Positions 1-8,699 of a DNA stretch of 64,000 nucleotides are shown here, in pieces. The translations under genes and the position numbers were made by a program. The DNA comes from CALGTL01 sp963579135. Its GTDB lineage: Bacteria > Chloroflexota > Dehalococcoidia > Lucifugimonadales > Australimonadaceae. The DNA lies in assembly GCA_963579135.1 (NCBI GenBank), contig CAUZFB010000007.1, positions 1 to 64,000 of the forward strand, read 5' to 3'. How positions within the stretch are numbered: the first letter of the stretch is position 1; every line of letters starts with the position of its first letter. Below the pieces are notes generated by a model. The model was not told the DNA's origin and searched no databases. It saw only the letters and a list, made by a program, of their open reading frames with translations.

Positions 1-780
1 ATGATTCACACGCTCTTCTACAGCGACTGGATTTACCGGCCCCGAGCGAGTGAGGAGCTGATGCAGGATCGTGGAGGGAGCATCGTTCGGCGCCAGGGTC
101 CCATCCAAGTGGACATCATGCGAATGATGGGCGGCGGCCGGGTACGGTCTGTGCGAGCCATGACCAGTGCGATCGACCAGAGCAGGCCTATCGATGGAAG
201 CTACACGGCGTTCTTGGACTTCGAGGATGGGCACGCCGGGACGATGACCTACGACGGCTACGGCCATTTCAATTCAGCAGAACTCACATTCGGCTACACC
301 CTGCAGGGTTACCCGTCAGATCCAGCATTGCACACCCGGACTCGGAAGAGGATCAAGGACCTCGGGACGATGGAAGCCGAAGAGGAAGTGAAGGATGCCA
401 GCCGGTACGGTGGCGCCTCCAACCGATCCATCGACTACCCGGTGTCGCCGGAGAGGCGGCAAGCTTTCTTCGGGCTGACGCTGGTCAGCTGCGAAGGCGG
501 GGATATCAGGCAGACGCCAACCGGCGTGGTGATCCACGGTAACGACAAGGACGAACACATCGAGGTTGACGGCGGACCGGGGTTCAACCGGCGCTACGGT
601 GACGTGGAGGTCGACGAGATGTACGCGGCGATCGCTGAAGACCGAGCGGTGCGGATCCACGACCATGATTGGGGCAAGGCGACCCTGGAGGTGGTCTTGG
701 GCATTCTGCAGTCGGCGGAGGAGCGGCGCGAGGTGCACATGCTTCACCAGGTCCCATACCGCGGAATGGGAGTCAGCTAG
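1..780 (+). CDS. Gfo/Idh/MocA-family oxidoreductase, C-terminal part (5' truncated by window edge)
   Basis: This is the C-terminal substrate-binding domain of an NAD(P)-dependent Gfo/Idh/MocA oxidoreductase. It aligns with the second half of the full-length paralogue at 48700-49896: shared are YRPR..EEL, a QGP/VPHQVD-like stretch, GG.RSVRA, and GSYTAFL.FE.G.A.TMTY.GY.HF. The N-terminal Rossmann domain of roughly 140 residues is missing because the gene runs off the left edge, so the ATG at base 1 is coincidental. It ends in TAG and faces the peroxiredoxin gene with a strong hairpin between them. Family members oxidise sugars, inositols or other hydroxy compounds; the substrate is unknown. Confidence 0.85.
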   Translation: MIHTLFYSDWIYRPRASEELMQDRGGSIVRRQGPIQVDIMRMMGGGRVRSVRAMTSAIDQSRPIDGSYTAFLDFEDGHAGTMTYDGYGHFNSAELTFGYTLQGYPSDPALHTRTRKRIKDLGTMEAEEEVKDASRYGGASNRSIDYPVSPERRQAFFGLTLVSCEGGDIRQTPTGVVIHGNDKDEHIEVDGGPGFNRRYGDVEVDEMYAAIAEDRAVRIHDHDWGKATLEVVLGILQSAEERREVHMLHQVPYRGMGVS

Positions 781-854
781 ACACTGTGCCTGGGTCCGGG
801 CTCCAGATTCGACCTCTGGATCTCACCTCTCTACCCCACTCCGTTAGCGCAAAT

Positions 855-902
855 CAAGAACCAAAGATCCAAGGGGCTCACGCCCTGGATCTTTGGTTCT
901 TG
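855..902. terminator. Bidirectional hairpin terminator between convergent genes
   Basis: A perfect 17-bp inverted repeat (855-871 with 886-902) continues inward through an AGGG/CCCT-like pairing with one bulge. It lies between the Gfo/Idh gene on + and the peroxiredoxin gene on -. There is no long T tract on either side, but the stem is strong and the convergent position fits a shared terminator. Confidence 0.7.
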
Positions 903-915
903 CAGATATTCCGGG

Positions 916-1581
916 CTAATTGGAGCTAGGGTCTTTGACCAACCGCAGGTAGGGCTTGGGGGATTCCCAGCCTTCGGGGAAGAGACCTTTGGCCGCCTCA
1001 TCATCGACTCCAGGAAGGATGACGACTCTGTCGCCCCTGTTCCAGTTGGCTGGCGTACCCACCTTGTTGTTGGCAGCCAGCAAGACCGAATCGAGGACGC
1101 GTAGAAGCTCGTTGAAGTTCCTGCCGGTGGTCATGGGGTAAGCGAGCTGCATCTTGATCTTCTTATCCGGCCCAATCAGGAACACCGTGCGGACGGTCTG
1201 GTTGTCGGCTGCGCTGCGACCCTCAGCCGTATCACCGGCGTCAGCCTCAAGCATGTCGTAGAGCTTCGCGACCTGGAGATCTTCGTCGGCGATCAACGGA
1301 AACGTCAACGCAGTTCCTGCGAGATCCGAGATGTCCTGGGTCCACTTGATGTGATCTTCAACCTTGTCCACGCTTAGACCGATGAGTTTGCAGCCCCGCT
1401 CTGCGAACTGGGGCGCCATCTTGGCGGCGGCACCAAGTTCGGTCGCGCAAACGGGCGTGAAGTTCTTCGGGTGGGAGAAGAGCATGGCCCAGCCATCGCC
1501 GATCCACTCGTGGAAGTTGATGGTTCCTTGGCTGGTCTCAGCCGTAAAGTCAGGGGCTGTTTCACTAATCCTGAGGGACAT
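916..1581 (-). CDS. 1-Cys peroxiredoxin (Prx6-type)
   Basis: This thiol peroxidase reduces H2O2 and organic hydroperoxides in the cytosol. Its 221 residues are the usual Prx6-subfamily length. The peroxidatic site is HPKNFTPVCATE with Cys45, preceded by W.LFSHP. The only other cysteine (Cys64) is not in a resolving position, and the long C-terminal part (YPMTTGRN, GWESPKPYLRLVKDP) is typical of the 1-Cys class. An AGGAGGT ribosome-binding site lies about 7 bases before the ATG. It is the last gene of a three-gene minus-strand run after a luciferase-like oxidoreductase and a Pht5-like gene. Peroxide removal beside flavin oxygenases makes sense, but that link is inference. Confidence 0.93.
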   Translation of the reverse strand: MSLRISETAPDFTAETSQGTINFHEWIGDGWAMLFSHPKNFTPVCATELGAAAKMAPQFAERGCKLIGLSVDKVEDHIKWTQDISDLAGTALTFPLIADEDLQVAKLYDMLEADAGDTAEGRSAADNQTVRTVFLIGPDKKIKMQLAYPMTTGRNFNELLRVLDSVLLAANNKVGTPANWNRGDRVVILPGVDDEAAKGLFPEGWESPKPYLRLVKDPSSN

Positions 1582-1647
1582 TTCTGTTACCTCCTTCTCT
1601 TTCTGCTTTCCGTTTGTTTCTCTGAAGCCTGGTCTGTTGGTCCAAGG

Positions 1648-2463
1648 CTATCTCGGCAGCAGTGCGTGGATTGCCGCGAAGTCGGGTTCGCCTTCACCGT
1701 GGTACACGACCACCGCGTCGTCGTAGCCGAGGTCGGCGAGTCGTTGCAGCCGTTCCATCGCCGTCTGCGGGTCGCACATCAGCGAGTAGGGGCCTTTGGC
1801 GTCGTCCAGCGGCTCCGCGGTGGCATTGAGGTCAAGCCAGATGTTGGTGACCAGAGCACGTTTCCCGCCTGCCGCTCGGTAGGCCTCGATCCCCTCCTTG
1901 AGCGTGTTGTATCCAGAGAAGTGGGCGGAGGCTATCCAGCCGTCAAACTCCTGGGCCGCCCGGGGTATCCACTTGGGGCCTGCCCAACTGCCAATGAGCA
2001 CGGGCGGGCCGCCACGGACTTCATCCACGGGAAGGAGGTTCGCACCGTCGACAATCTCCCCGTCCCAAAGACGACGCATGGTCGCGAGACCGTCGTTGAA
2101 CAGGCGCATGCGACCCTCAAACGGGATGCCAAGCGCTTCGAAATCGGCCCGGGTTGAGCCCGCACCAACGCCAAGCAGTAACCGATTGGCGCTGAAGAGC
2201 TGGGTCGTGATCACTCGGTTCGCGAGCTCCACGGGGTGACGAAGCGGGATCTGAAGGATGCCGGTGCCCACTTCCATGCATTCGGTCACAGCCGCGGCAA
2301 TGGAGGCGCTTGTCAGCGGATCTATGGACGGCCAGCTGCGGCCGATGGAGTCGAAGAACCAAAAGCTGTCGAACCCGTGTGCTTCCGCCGCCCGAGCCCT
2401 GCGGACAATCAGATCACTCGGGGAAGCGGCGTTCCCCAGCGTTGTGGCAATTCCAAGCCTCAT
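1648..2463 (-). CDS. LLM-class flavin/F420-dependent oxidoreductase
   Basis: This is a bacterial-luciferase-like TIM-barrel oxidoreductase using FMN or F420. Visible family features are RLGIATTLG at the N terminus, AEAHGFDSFWFFDS (strand 2), GTGILQIPLRHPVELA, and RLLLGVGAGSTRADFEALGI.FEGR, the usual central signature of the family. Its 271 residues are short for the family (about 300). It sits 18 bp downstream of the Pht5-like gene and 66 bp upstream of the peroxiredoxin on the same strand, so the three are probably co-transcribed. Four such genes occur in the window (also 47.7, 50.8 and 54.8 kb). The substrate is unknown. Confidence 0.88.
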   Translation of the reverse strand: MRLGIATTLGNAASPSDLIVRRARAAEAHGFDSFWFFDSIGRSWPSIDPLTSASIAAAVTECMEVGTGILQIPLRHPVELANRVITTQLFSANRLLLGVGAGSTRADFEALGIPFEGRMRLFNDGLATMRRLWDGEIVDGANLLPVDEVRGGPPVLIGSWAGPKWIPRAAQEFDGWIASAHFSGYNTLKEGIEAYRAAGGKRALVTNIWLDLNATAEPLDDAKGPYSLMCDPQTAMERLQRLADLGYDDAVVVYHGEGEPDFAAIHALLPR

Positions 2464-2481
2464 ATGATTGCGCGCCCGCGC

Positions 2482-3468
2482 TTACGCCTTGGCGTCCAGC
2501 GTGTTCGGCGCAAACAGCTCTTCAATTTCTGGTACGCGGGGTGACAGCTTCTGCTCGTAGAGGTACTGAGGGAGTGCCTCTAGCGACGTGCGATTCTGCT
2601 CGATGCCGTAGGCCCAGAAGTCGTTGCCCATGATCCGGCGGGTCTCCTCAAGCTCGGCGACCACCCAGGGGAGAGTCAGCTTGAGGGCGTCGGTCTCGAC
2701 CAACTGGTCATAGGCATACTGCTTGGCCTTCGCCCATGCTTCATACATGCTCGTGGCAGCCCATGGGTTAGCTTCGTAGATTTCTTTTCTAAAGACAACG
2801 GTATGCATGATTGGGAAAATGCCGGTGCGGCCGAAATATTCTTTCTCAGCCTGCCGGTAGTCCGGGAACAGCCTACCAACGGGTGAGGGGTCGTGGCTGA
2901 GGGCATGGGGAGCGTTGGGGGAGATGATGGCGTCGAGCTCACCGCTCTCCAGCATGGGGCCCATGTCCTGCTCCAGCGGCATGCGGTGCAGGACAACGTC
3001 GTCCAGGTCGAAATCGATGCGGGAAGGGCGCTGCAAGCCGTCCTGGGTGCCGCTAAACCACTCGATGGTCTCGGGCTGGACGCCGTACTCATGGAGCAGC
3101 ATGCCGCGCGCGAAGACAGCGGCCGTCATCGAGTACTCGGGGACGCCGATCTTCTTCCCCATGAGGTCTTTGGGTTCATTGATTCCTGCGTTGGCGTTGA
3201 CATAAATGCAGGAGTGTCTAAACAGGCGCGAGGGGAATACCGGAATAGCGATGAACTTGTCATCACCACGCGCCCTGAGCATAGTGTAATTGGCGAACGA
3301 GAGCTCTGATACGTCGAATTCTTGATGCCTAAGCATGCGGAAGAAGGTTTCGCTAGGGCGCGAAATCACGGGAGTGATTTCGATTCCCTCAGGTTGGATG
3401 CTGCCGTCAAGCAGTGGGCGAGCCCTGTCGTAATCCCAGCAAGCCATTGTCAAGCGCAATCTGCCCAT
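2482..3468 (-). CDS. 4,5-dihydroxyphthalate decarboxylase-like / NMT1-type substrate-binding-fold protein (Pht5 family)
   Basis: The protein resembles the family annotated as 4,5-dihydroxyphthalate decarboxylase (Pht5), which has a periplasmic-binding-protein-II fold. Recognisable are L.MACWDYDR.RPL.DG, PEGIEI, ETFFRMLRH.EFDVSELS, FIAIPVFPSR.FRHSCIYVN, KDL.GK.IGVPEY and GELDAIISPNAPHAL. The start at 3468 follows a GGGAGG ribosome-binding site; the frame is open upstream to 3564, but those 32 residues do not look like the family. No signal peptide is visible, which favours a cytosolic enzyme over a transport protein. Many members are functionally untested, so decarboxylation of a phthalate is only a possibility. 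It is the first gene of the operon that ends with the peroxiredoxin. Confidence 0.8.
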   Translation of the reverse strand: MGRLRLTMACWDYDRARPLLDGSIQPEGIEITPVISRPSETFFRMLRHQEFDVSELSFANYTMLRARGDDKFIAIPVFPSRLFRHSCIYVNANAGINEPKDLMGKKIGVPEYSMTAAVFARGMLLHEYGVQPETIEWFSGTQDGLQRPSRIDFDLDDVVLHRMPLEQDMGPMLESGELDAIISPNAPHALSHDPSPVGRLFPDYRQAEKEYFGRTGIFPIMHTVVFRKEIYEANPWAATSMYEAWAKAKQYAYDQLVETDALKLTLPWVVAELEETRRIMGNDFWAYGIEQNRTSLEALPQYLYEQKLSPRVPEIEELFAPNTLDAKA

Positions 3469-3509
3469 GATGCCTCCCGCGTTGTGTAATAAAAGGTGCC
3501 GATGGAACG

Positions 3510-4994
3510 TTGGAACGGCAATCCGGTAGATGGAATGGTATCGGTACGATAGGTATTGCGTCACGTGTGGAAAACACGGGTCACACAGGGAGGAAGCCTC
3601 GGAGTGCCATTAAGAGTCACCAACCTGGTAATGGGTTTGAGAGTGCTACGCTTCGGGTGAGCACTCCTGCATCAGGCGAAAGGTATACTCTGCCCGGGCA
3701 AGCCCCGCCGAAAAGCTCATTCCTCACTACCCTATCGAACTCGCACTCTTTGACATTAGGCGGCCCTGTGCAATCTCAAGTCACTCCAACCCTTAGTCCT
3801 CGCGCCGAACTTCGTGCGACGACCTTGGTATACCTTGCAGGATTTACCTATCACATCGGGTTGAGCGGCACATTACTTCTGGTGCCGTTATATGCACTGC
3901 ACCTGGGGTTTGCTCTGGATGAGCTTGGGATTATCATCGCATCGCAAGCCGTGTTCGGCCTGTTCCTTCGCTTATTCGCGGGCGCCATATCCGATAGGTT
4001 TGGTGAACGTTGGGTTCTTCTTGTTAGCTTCGCGGCGACCATTGTCGGGGCTGCCGTTATTGGGTTATCAAGTACTTTTTGGCCGCTGATTTTGGGTCAG
4101 ACTTTTTTGGGAATTTCACGAGCCACCTACTGGACGGCGACGCAGTCTTATTGCAGTAGGATTAATCCGGCGAAATCAGGGACGGTTCTGGGTCGCATGA
4201 GTAGCTCGCGAACCGCAGGCGACGTAATCGGTGCTGTTTTCGTGGGATTCATAATAGGAAGCTCCGGGTACGCGTCAGCGTGGATGACTATCATTGCATT
4301 GGGCGTTATCGGGTTAGTAGGGTCTCTCGCGCTACCCGTGCTTCCGCGCAAGATTGCACTTCGAGGATTCAAGCAAGCTTTGGCACCAATCCCATCATTG
4401 GCTCGTAGCCCTAGCATGGCAATGGCAGGGTTTACCGCTTTCGTAGCCTCAGCATCGATGATCATTGCGGTGAGCCTGCTCGTGCTATACCTGCACGAAT
4501 TGGGATACGACGAATTCGAAGTGGGTAGGCTCCGGACATACGGATCAATAGGAAGCGTGGGGATTGGGATTATCTTCGGCAGAATCGTTGCCAGAACTGG
4601 GCAAACAACGCTTTACACTCTAACGTTGGCCGCTACCGGAGTAGTGATGTTTGCTTTCCCAATTGTGGGTTCCGCAATGCCTATAGTGCTGATGCTCAGC
4701 TACGGAATACTTTACGGGATTCTTAGTCCGCTTTATCCATTAACCGCATCGACTTACAGTCCGCAAGATCAGCGAGGCGTAGCCATGGCCTACGTTGGCC
4801 TGTATTGGGCCGTCGCGCAAGTGGCGGTGCCTCTCAGCTTCGGTTTTATCGCTGCAAATGTTGGGCTTCGGGATTCGTTTTGGTTCGCGGGGCTAATGTT
4901 TATTGGTTTCGCCGTGGCGATGCCAATTTTGTTCCGGTTGTTGACGAAAAGTCATATGCCGTTTACGTCTGAGGAATCTTCGACGCGTGTCTAG
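3510..4994 (+). CDS. MFS transporter (low-GC block)
   Basis: This is an inner-membrane major facilitator transporter with about 12 hydrophobic segments. The loop-2 signature appears as RLFAGAISDRFGERW. The last roughly 400 residues make a complete MFS protein. The first 86 residues encoded from the ATG at 3510 are polar and unlike the family, although that ATG has a weak AAGG site. A GTG at 3768 after AGGCGG would give a more normal 408-residue protein, and the promoter of the divergent Pht5-like gene must also lie here. The 3' end overlaps the convergent Rieske ferredoxin gene by 3-4 bases. Sampled GC is about 53%, below most of the window. Substrate unknown. Confidence 0.85.
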   Translation: MERQSGRWNGIGTIGIASRVENTGHTGRKPRSAIKSHQPGNGFESATLRVSTPASGERYTLPGQAPPKSSFLTTLSNSHSLTLGGPVQSQVTPTLSPRAELRATTLVYLAGFTYHIGLSGTLLLVPLYALHLGFALDELGIIIASQAVFGLFLRLFAGAISDRFGERWVLLVSFAATIVGAAVIGLSSTFWPLILGQTFLGISRATYWTATQSYCSRINPAKSGTVLGRMSSSRTAGDVIGAVFVGFIIGSSGYASAWMTIIALGVIGLVGSLALPVLPRKIALRGFKQALAPIPSLARSPSMAMAGFTAFVASASMIIAVSLLVLYLHELGYDEFEVGRLRTYGSIGSVGIGIIFGRIVARTGQTTLYTLTLAATGVVMFAFPIVGSAMPIVLMLSYGILYGILSPLYPLTASTYSPQDQRGVAMAYVGLYWAVAQVAVPLSFGFIAANVGLRDSFWFAGLMFIGFAVAMPILFRLLTKSHMPFTSEESSTRV

Positions 4995-5311
4995 CTAAGT
5001 GGACGTAACACCATTTCCTCTTGATCCACCTCGACCTCGTAAACACGAGCCCTTATGTTTAGTTGATTCAGGCATTGCCCTCTAGCCAACTCGAATATAT
5101 AACCATGAGTCGGGCACTTGATATGCTTCCCGAACATAAGTCCTTCACCTAAATCCCCATCTTCATGTGGACACCAGCGATCAATTGCACGATATCCACC
5201 ATCCTCTGACAAGATGACTATATCCTGGCCATCGATCGTCAGCGTAGCGATCCCGAAAGTGATGAGATCACTAGGAATGGGCGCTCGCATTGATTCACGC
5301 TGTTCATCCAT
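4991..5311 (-). CDS. Stand-alone Rieske [2Fe-2S] ferredoxin (copy 1)
   Basis: This 106-residue electron carrier consists of one Rieske domain. Cluster ligands are C47-x-H49 and C66-x2-H69 (WCPHEDGD and KCPTHGY). Soluble Rieske ferredoxins of this size normally feed electrons to an oxygenase. The gene lies 27 bp downstream of an amidohydrolase on the same strand, an arrangement repeated in a second, GC-richer copy at 41.5-43.4 kb. The partner enzyme is not shown by sequence: it could serve the amidohydrolase locus or the oxygenases nearby. Confidence 0.9.
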   Translation of the reverse strand: MDEQRESMRAPIPSDLITFGIATLTIDGQDIVILSEDGGYRAIDRWCPHEDGDLGEGLMFGKHIKCPTHGYIFELARGQCLNQLNIRARVYEVEVDQEEMVLRPLS

Positions 5312-5338
5312 ACATTTTCTCGGGTAGCAATGCCTCCA

Positions 5339-6796
5339 TCATGCTCTCTGAAGCCGATGGAGCACCGAATCGCGTTCCATTGATGACATGAGCCATCCTG
5401 GCGGTACGGAGAAACGGCTTTCCAAAAGCAGGTCATATATGGCGTTGGCGGCGTGGCGGCCATGGATTCCTGTATCTATTAGCGCCTGTTTGTAGCACGC
5501 CTGCACTGAAAACCCATCATCCCAATCAGCGTGCTCCACACCCGCAGCAAGCAGATGTGCGAACTCTATCTGCTCCCCATCGAGAACATCCACACCTAGC
5601 TCACTGTCAAACCTCGGCATAAATGACCAATTCCCCTGCTCCAACCCTGGGGCTTCGTCGCTTTCTATGATCTCGCCATCCATCAAACACCATCGAGGCA
5701 CAATCATTGACTCCCCATGGCGAGTTTCGCCTTTAGTATCTCGGAATATATGGTCACCAAGTTCGATGTCGAATACTGTGACACGTGCAGGGAATCCAAC
5801 TTCTATCCTGCCGATTCGATGGTCGAGTCCGACAATTTTTGCGGGTCGGATAGTTACTCTTTCAATAATGTCCTTCAGTGGATACCCGTGATTTAGGAAA
5901 ATGGACATCACATGCGCCAAGGAACGGCACGGACCCGTGACATTCACACCTTGCAGATCTGAACTGATGACATCAGTCACAATTCCTTGAGCCATTAAAA
6001 TATCAAATGCTTTGAACGAGAAATTAAGCCCGCCGTATCCGACATCGGTGGCTACGCCGCGTTTAATTGCAGCCGTCACCTCTGGCAGAACCTTCTCTTC
6101 ATCATCAAGTACGTTACCCCAGTTCCCGGTGTAGACATGAGTGAAGCAATCTCCTGGGCCTAGGGTGTCCATGGCTTCTCTTGTGAACCGAATGCCCGGA
6201 GGTTGGCGAATGTCACCGATGTGTAGGTAGAGCGGCAACCCAGCCTTCTGGCATATTGCCCAAGCATCTTTAACCCTATCGAATCCGTTGTAAGTATGTA
6301 TCCCAGATTTGATTGCACGGATGTGCTCTCGATTAGCGGAGACTAGCTCACTGAATTGATCTATTGGTACTTCCTTATTGGTGTGCGCTCGATTCCCGAG
6401 ATCTTCGCGGGTCCCCAAAAGGATCCCCACAGGCTGGTCACTGAGGAAAGAGTAAATCTCCGTGCGAGTCTGACCATTCCAGTAGTCACGGTAATCTTCG
6501 TATGTCCACACACCAGCACCACCTGCGTCGACCATTGTCGTTACGCCATGTAGCACTCCGATGGTGTCGGGGTTGGAAAATGCGAGATTGCTGTAAACAT
6601 GCACGTGCATGTCGAACCAGCCTGGACTGAGGTACTTCCCCGCAGCATCAACTACGCGTTCAGCATCGGTTGGATCGACGCTATCCCCGATTCTTGAGAA
6701 CTTGCCATTCTTAATTCCGATGCGCGTTACGGTGTCGATTCCACTAGCAGGATCCAGCACATGTGCACCAGTTATGACGAGGTCATATTCCATCAT
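5339..6796 (-). CDS. Dihydroorotase/deacetylase-like amidohydrolase with C-terminal extension (copy 1)
   Basis: This is a metal-dependent hydrolase of the amidohydrolase superfamily, closest to the amidohydrolase/deacetylase (dihydroorotase-like) group. It has 485 residues. The metal site is readable: H64-x-H66 (DMHVHV), K163 as the probable carbamylated lysine (AIKSGIH), H192 (LHIGD), H220 (THVYTG) and D280 (SSDLQG). A small beta domain flanks the barrel (LVITGAHVLDP; PARVTVFDIE). After about residue 385 there is an acidic and then helical extension of roughly 100 residues ending in GWLMSSMER, conserved in the paralogue at 41.9 kb. GC is low (40-43% in lines I counted). Tandem ATG codons start it. 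Substrate unknown. Confidence 0.87.
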   Translation of the reverse strand: MMEYDLVITGAHVLDPASGIDTVTRIGIKNGKFSRIGDSVDPTDAERVVDAAGKYLSPGWFDMHVHVYSNLAFSNPDTIGVLHGVTTMVDAGGAGVWTYEDYRDYWNGQTRTEIYSFLSDQPVGILLGTREDLGNRAHTNKEVPIDQFSELVSANREHIRAIKSGIHTYNGFDRVKDAWAICQKAGLPLYLHIGDIRQPPGIRFTREAMDTLGPGDCFTHVYTGNWGNVLDDEEKVLPEVTAAIKRGVATDVGYGGLNFSFKAFDILMAQGIVTDVISSDLQGVNVTGPCRSLAHVMSIFLNHGYPLKDIIERVTIRPAKIVGLDHRIGRIEVGFPARVTVFDIELGDHIFRDTKGETRHGESMIVPRWCLMDGEIIESDEAPGLEQGNWSFMPRFDSELGVDVLDGEQIEFAHLLAAGVEHADWDDGFSVQACYKQALIDTGIHGRHAANAIYDLLLESRFSVPPGWLMSSMERDSVLHRLQRA

Positions 6797-7187
6797 TCAT
6801 CTCTCACGCAGATCATTTCTTCAAGCTTATGGGACGCAGCGCAAGGTCGACGGCAGTTACCTCATCGACATTGCGCACCGGGATACACCTGGCATCGATA
6901 GCGTCGGGTCGTTGCTCTGTAACATTCTCAATTCTCCGATCCGCTGGTTCCCACGGTAGGCGTCTTCACGAAGCATCCCCTCGGAGATTCTCATGCTGAA
7001 GCATGCTCGCATTCTTTCTTTTCTGCAACGGTACCCTGCTGGGAGCGAGGGCTTAAATTAACATGAATGAGCGATTTGCGGGGGCATGAATTGATGTTGG
7101 TCATGGCCGGAAGAAGAGCGTGTTCTTTCAGATCCGCGGGCACTATGCCCGAGCACCAGGAATCGACACGTAAGGAATACACGTACG
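6797..7187. other. Intergenic stretch at the right end of the low-GC block
   Basis: No convincing gene was found on either strand. The stretch is AT-richer than what follows and must carry the promoter of the amidohydrolase that starts at 6796. Composition rises to the window norm just past the terminator at 7188-7220, so this may be the flank of an inserted segment. No inverted repeats, transposase remnants or target-site duplications were seen. Confidence 0.5.
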
Positions 7188-7220
7188 TAATAAAAGAGGG
7201 CCGGCTATAATGCCGGCCCT
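7188..7220 (-). terminator. Rho-independent terminator of the 7256-8545 Rieske oxygenase
   Basis: On the minus strand a perfect 9-bp GC-rich stem (AGGGCCGGC / GCCGGCCCT, 6-base loop) is followed by CTTTTATTA. It begins about 35 bp after the stop of the Rieske oxygenase gene. Confidence 0.85.
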
Positions 7221-7255
7221 TCAGTGGAGTGCGGGTGAACTGGAGGGAGGGGAGC

Positions 7256-8545
7256 TTACTGAAGGGAACGGAGCAGGAAGATGTCTTCATCCCTAATGAT
7301 GTTGTCTTTGAAGGGGCCACCGGTGCCTGGATAGCCAGGGTAGTGGGCCATCTCGGTGGGGAGCCAGATGATATCTTTTTCCACGCGGTGGACGTTGACG
7401 GGATCGCCTCCTTCGGCGACGACGCGCATCTGCTCCTCGAGCATGTTGCGGAACATGATAATGCCGACGTCCGTGACACCGAGGGCTTCGGTGGAGCGGT
7501 CCATGATGTCGCCCTGGATCAACCACGCGAGTTGGTCTTGGCCAACGACGTAATCGTCCTTGATGCGACCGTTCTCGAAGTAGAGCGGGCGTTCCTCGAA
7601 GGGAATGACATCCTGCTCAGGGGCCGTCTCGCCCTCAGGAGGAACGATGACGGTATACATGAGATGGCGCGTGGTGGTGTCGTCGACGGGGATGCGGCAC
7701 TGGAACTCGAACCAGTTCTCCTGGCCCACTCGTAGCGTGTAGGGAAAGAGGATGGGGTGCCCGATGCGCCACCACTCGCTGTCCTCGGTCTCGCCTTCGA
7801 TCAAGCGGCGTTTGATGATGCCGTACTCGAACTTGTCAAAGCCAATTTTGAGGTGAGCAGCCCCGCGCATGCCGGAGATCCGGTCGAAGTCCTCGATGGT
7901 GATGCTTTCCGCAAGCATGGGGTCGAGATTGTCCGCGCTCTCGTCCTTGGACTTCATCGCCCCTTTCGAAGCGCGCCACATACCGTAGTAGCGGTGGAGC
8001 CACTGGAAGTGGACGGGGTCAAGGGAGTTCTCGTGGCACTGAAGCCAGTTGCACGGCAGTGTTACCGCGTAGACGCTCCGGTGGACGTTCTCCCACATGA
8101 ATATGTCCCACTTGGGCAACACGGGCACGGGCTGGGGGCCCATGTACACGAAGATGAGTCCGGCCAACTCCTCGACGGGGTAGGCCCTCAAGTGAACCTT
8201 TTCTTTGAAGCGACTGCCCACAGGCTCAGACGGCTGGTCGACGCATGCGCCGGTCTCGTCGAACAGCCAGCCGTGGTACGCACAGCGGATGCCTTCGGGC
8301 TCAGGGACACCGTAGGAGAGGTTGGCCTTGCGGTGAGGACATGAAGGCTCGATGCAGCCGACCTTGCCAGCCGTGCTGCGGAAGAGCACGAGGTTCTCGC
8401 CCAGCAGGCGTATCTCCTTGGTCGGAGTCTCCTCGTTGAGTTCAGAGCTTGCAGCGATGGGATGCCAGTAGCGGCGCATCAACTCCCCCATGGGGGTGCC
8501 CGGACCGACTTGGGTGAGGCGTTCGTTCTGTTCGACGGTAATCAT
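7256..8545 (-). CDS. Rieske non-haem iron ring-hydroxylating oxygenase, alpha subunit (copy A)
   Basis: The product has a catalytic Rieske oxygenase architecture: an N-terminal Rieske [2Fe-2S] domain with C69-x-H71 and C88-x2-H91 (SCPHRK; RCAYHGW), then a mononuclear iron domain with NSLDPVHFQWLH supplying the Asp and two His of the 2-His-1-carboxylate triad. The start at 8545 aligns with the paralogues (M.T.EQN.R.TQ) and follows AAGGAG; the frame extends to an ATG at 8563. It has 429 residues. It is a single gene on the minus strand, unlike its three close relatives in tandem at 15.6-19.5 kb. No beta subunit or reductase is adjacent. It probably hydroxylates or demethylates an aromatic substrate; the exact reaction is unknown. 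Confidence 0.92.
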   Translation of the reverse strand: MITVEQNERLTQVGPGTPMGELMRRYWHPIAASSELNEETPTKEIRLLGENLVLFRSTAGKVGCIEPSCPHRKANLSYGVPEPEGIRCAYHGWLFDETGACVDQPSEPVGSRFKEKVHLRAYPVEELAGLIFVYMGPQPVPVLPKWDIFMWENVHRSVYAVTLPCNWLQCHENSLDPVHFQWLHRYYGMWRASKGAMKSKDESADNLDPMLAESITIEDFDRISGMRGAAHLKIGFDKFEYGIIKRRLIEGETEDSEWWRIGHPILFPYTLRVGQENWFEFQCRIPVDDTTTRHLMYTVIVPPEGETAPEQDVIPFEERPLYFENGRIKDDYVVGQDQLAWLIQGDIMDRSTEALGVTDVGIIMFRNMLEEQMRVVAEGGDPVNVHRVEKDIIWLPTEMAHYPGYPGTGGPFKDNIIRDEDIFLLRSLQ

Positions 8546-8699
8546 GCGTGGAGGCTCCTTCAATGATCCGGCTGGCGCTCAACTCGTAATCGTGGGCATT
8601 TTACTACGGATGGCCGCGCGATTGCGTTTCCATTTGCCCGTACAAGAGGGCACGCCTACAATTCTGCGCAACGGCTCAGGACGCCCGTGTTGCGATCGC

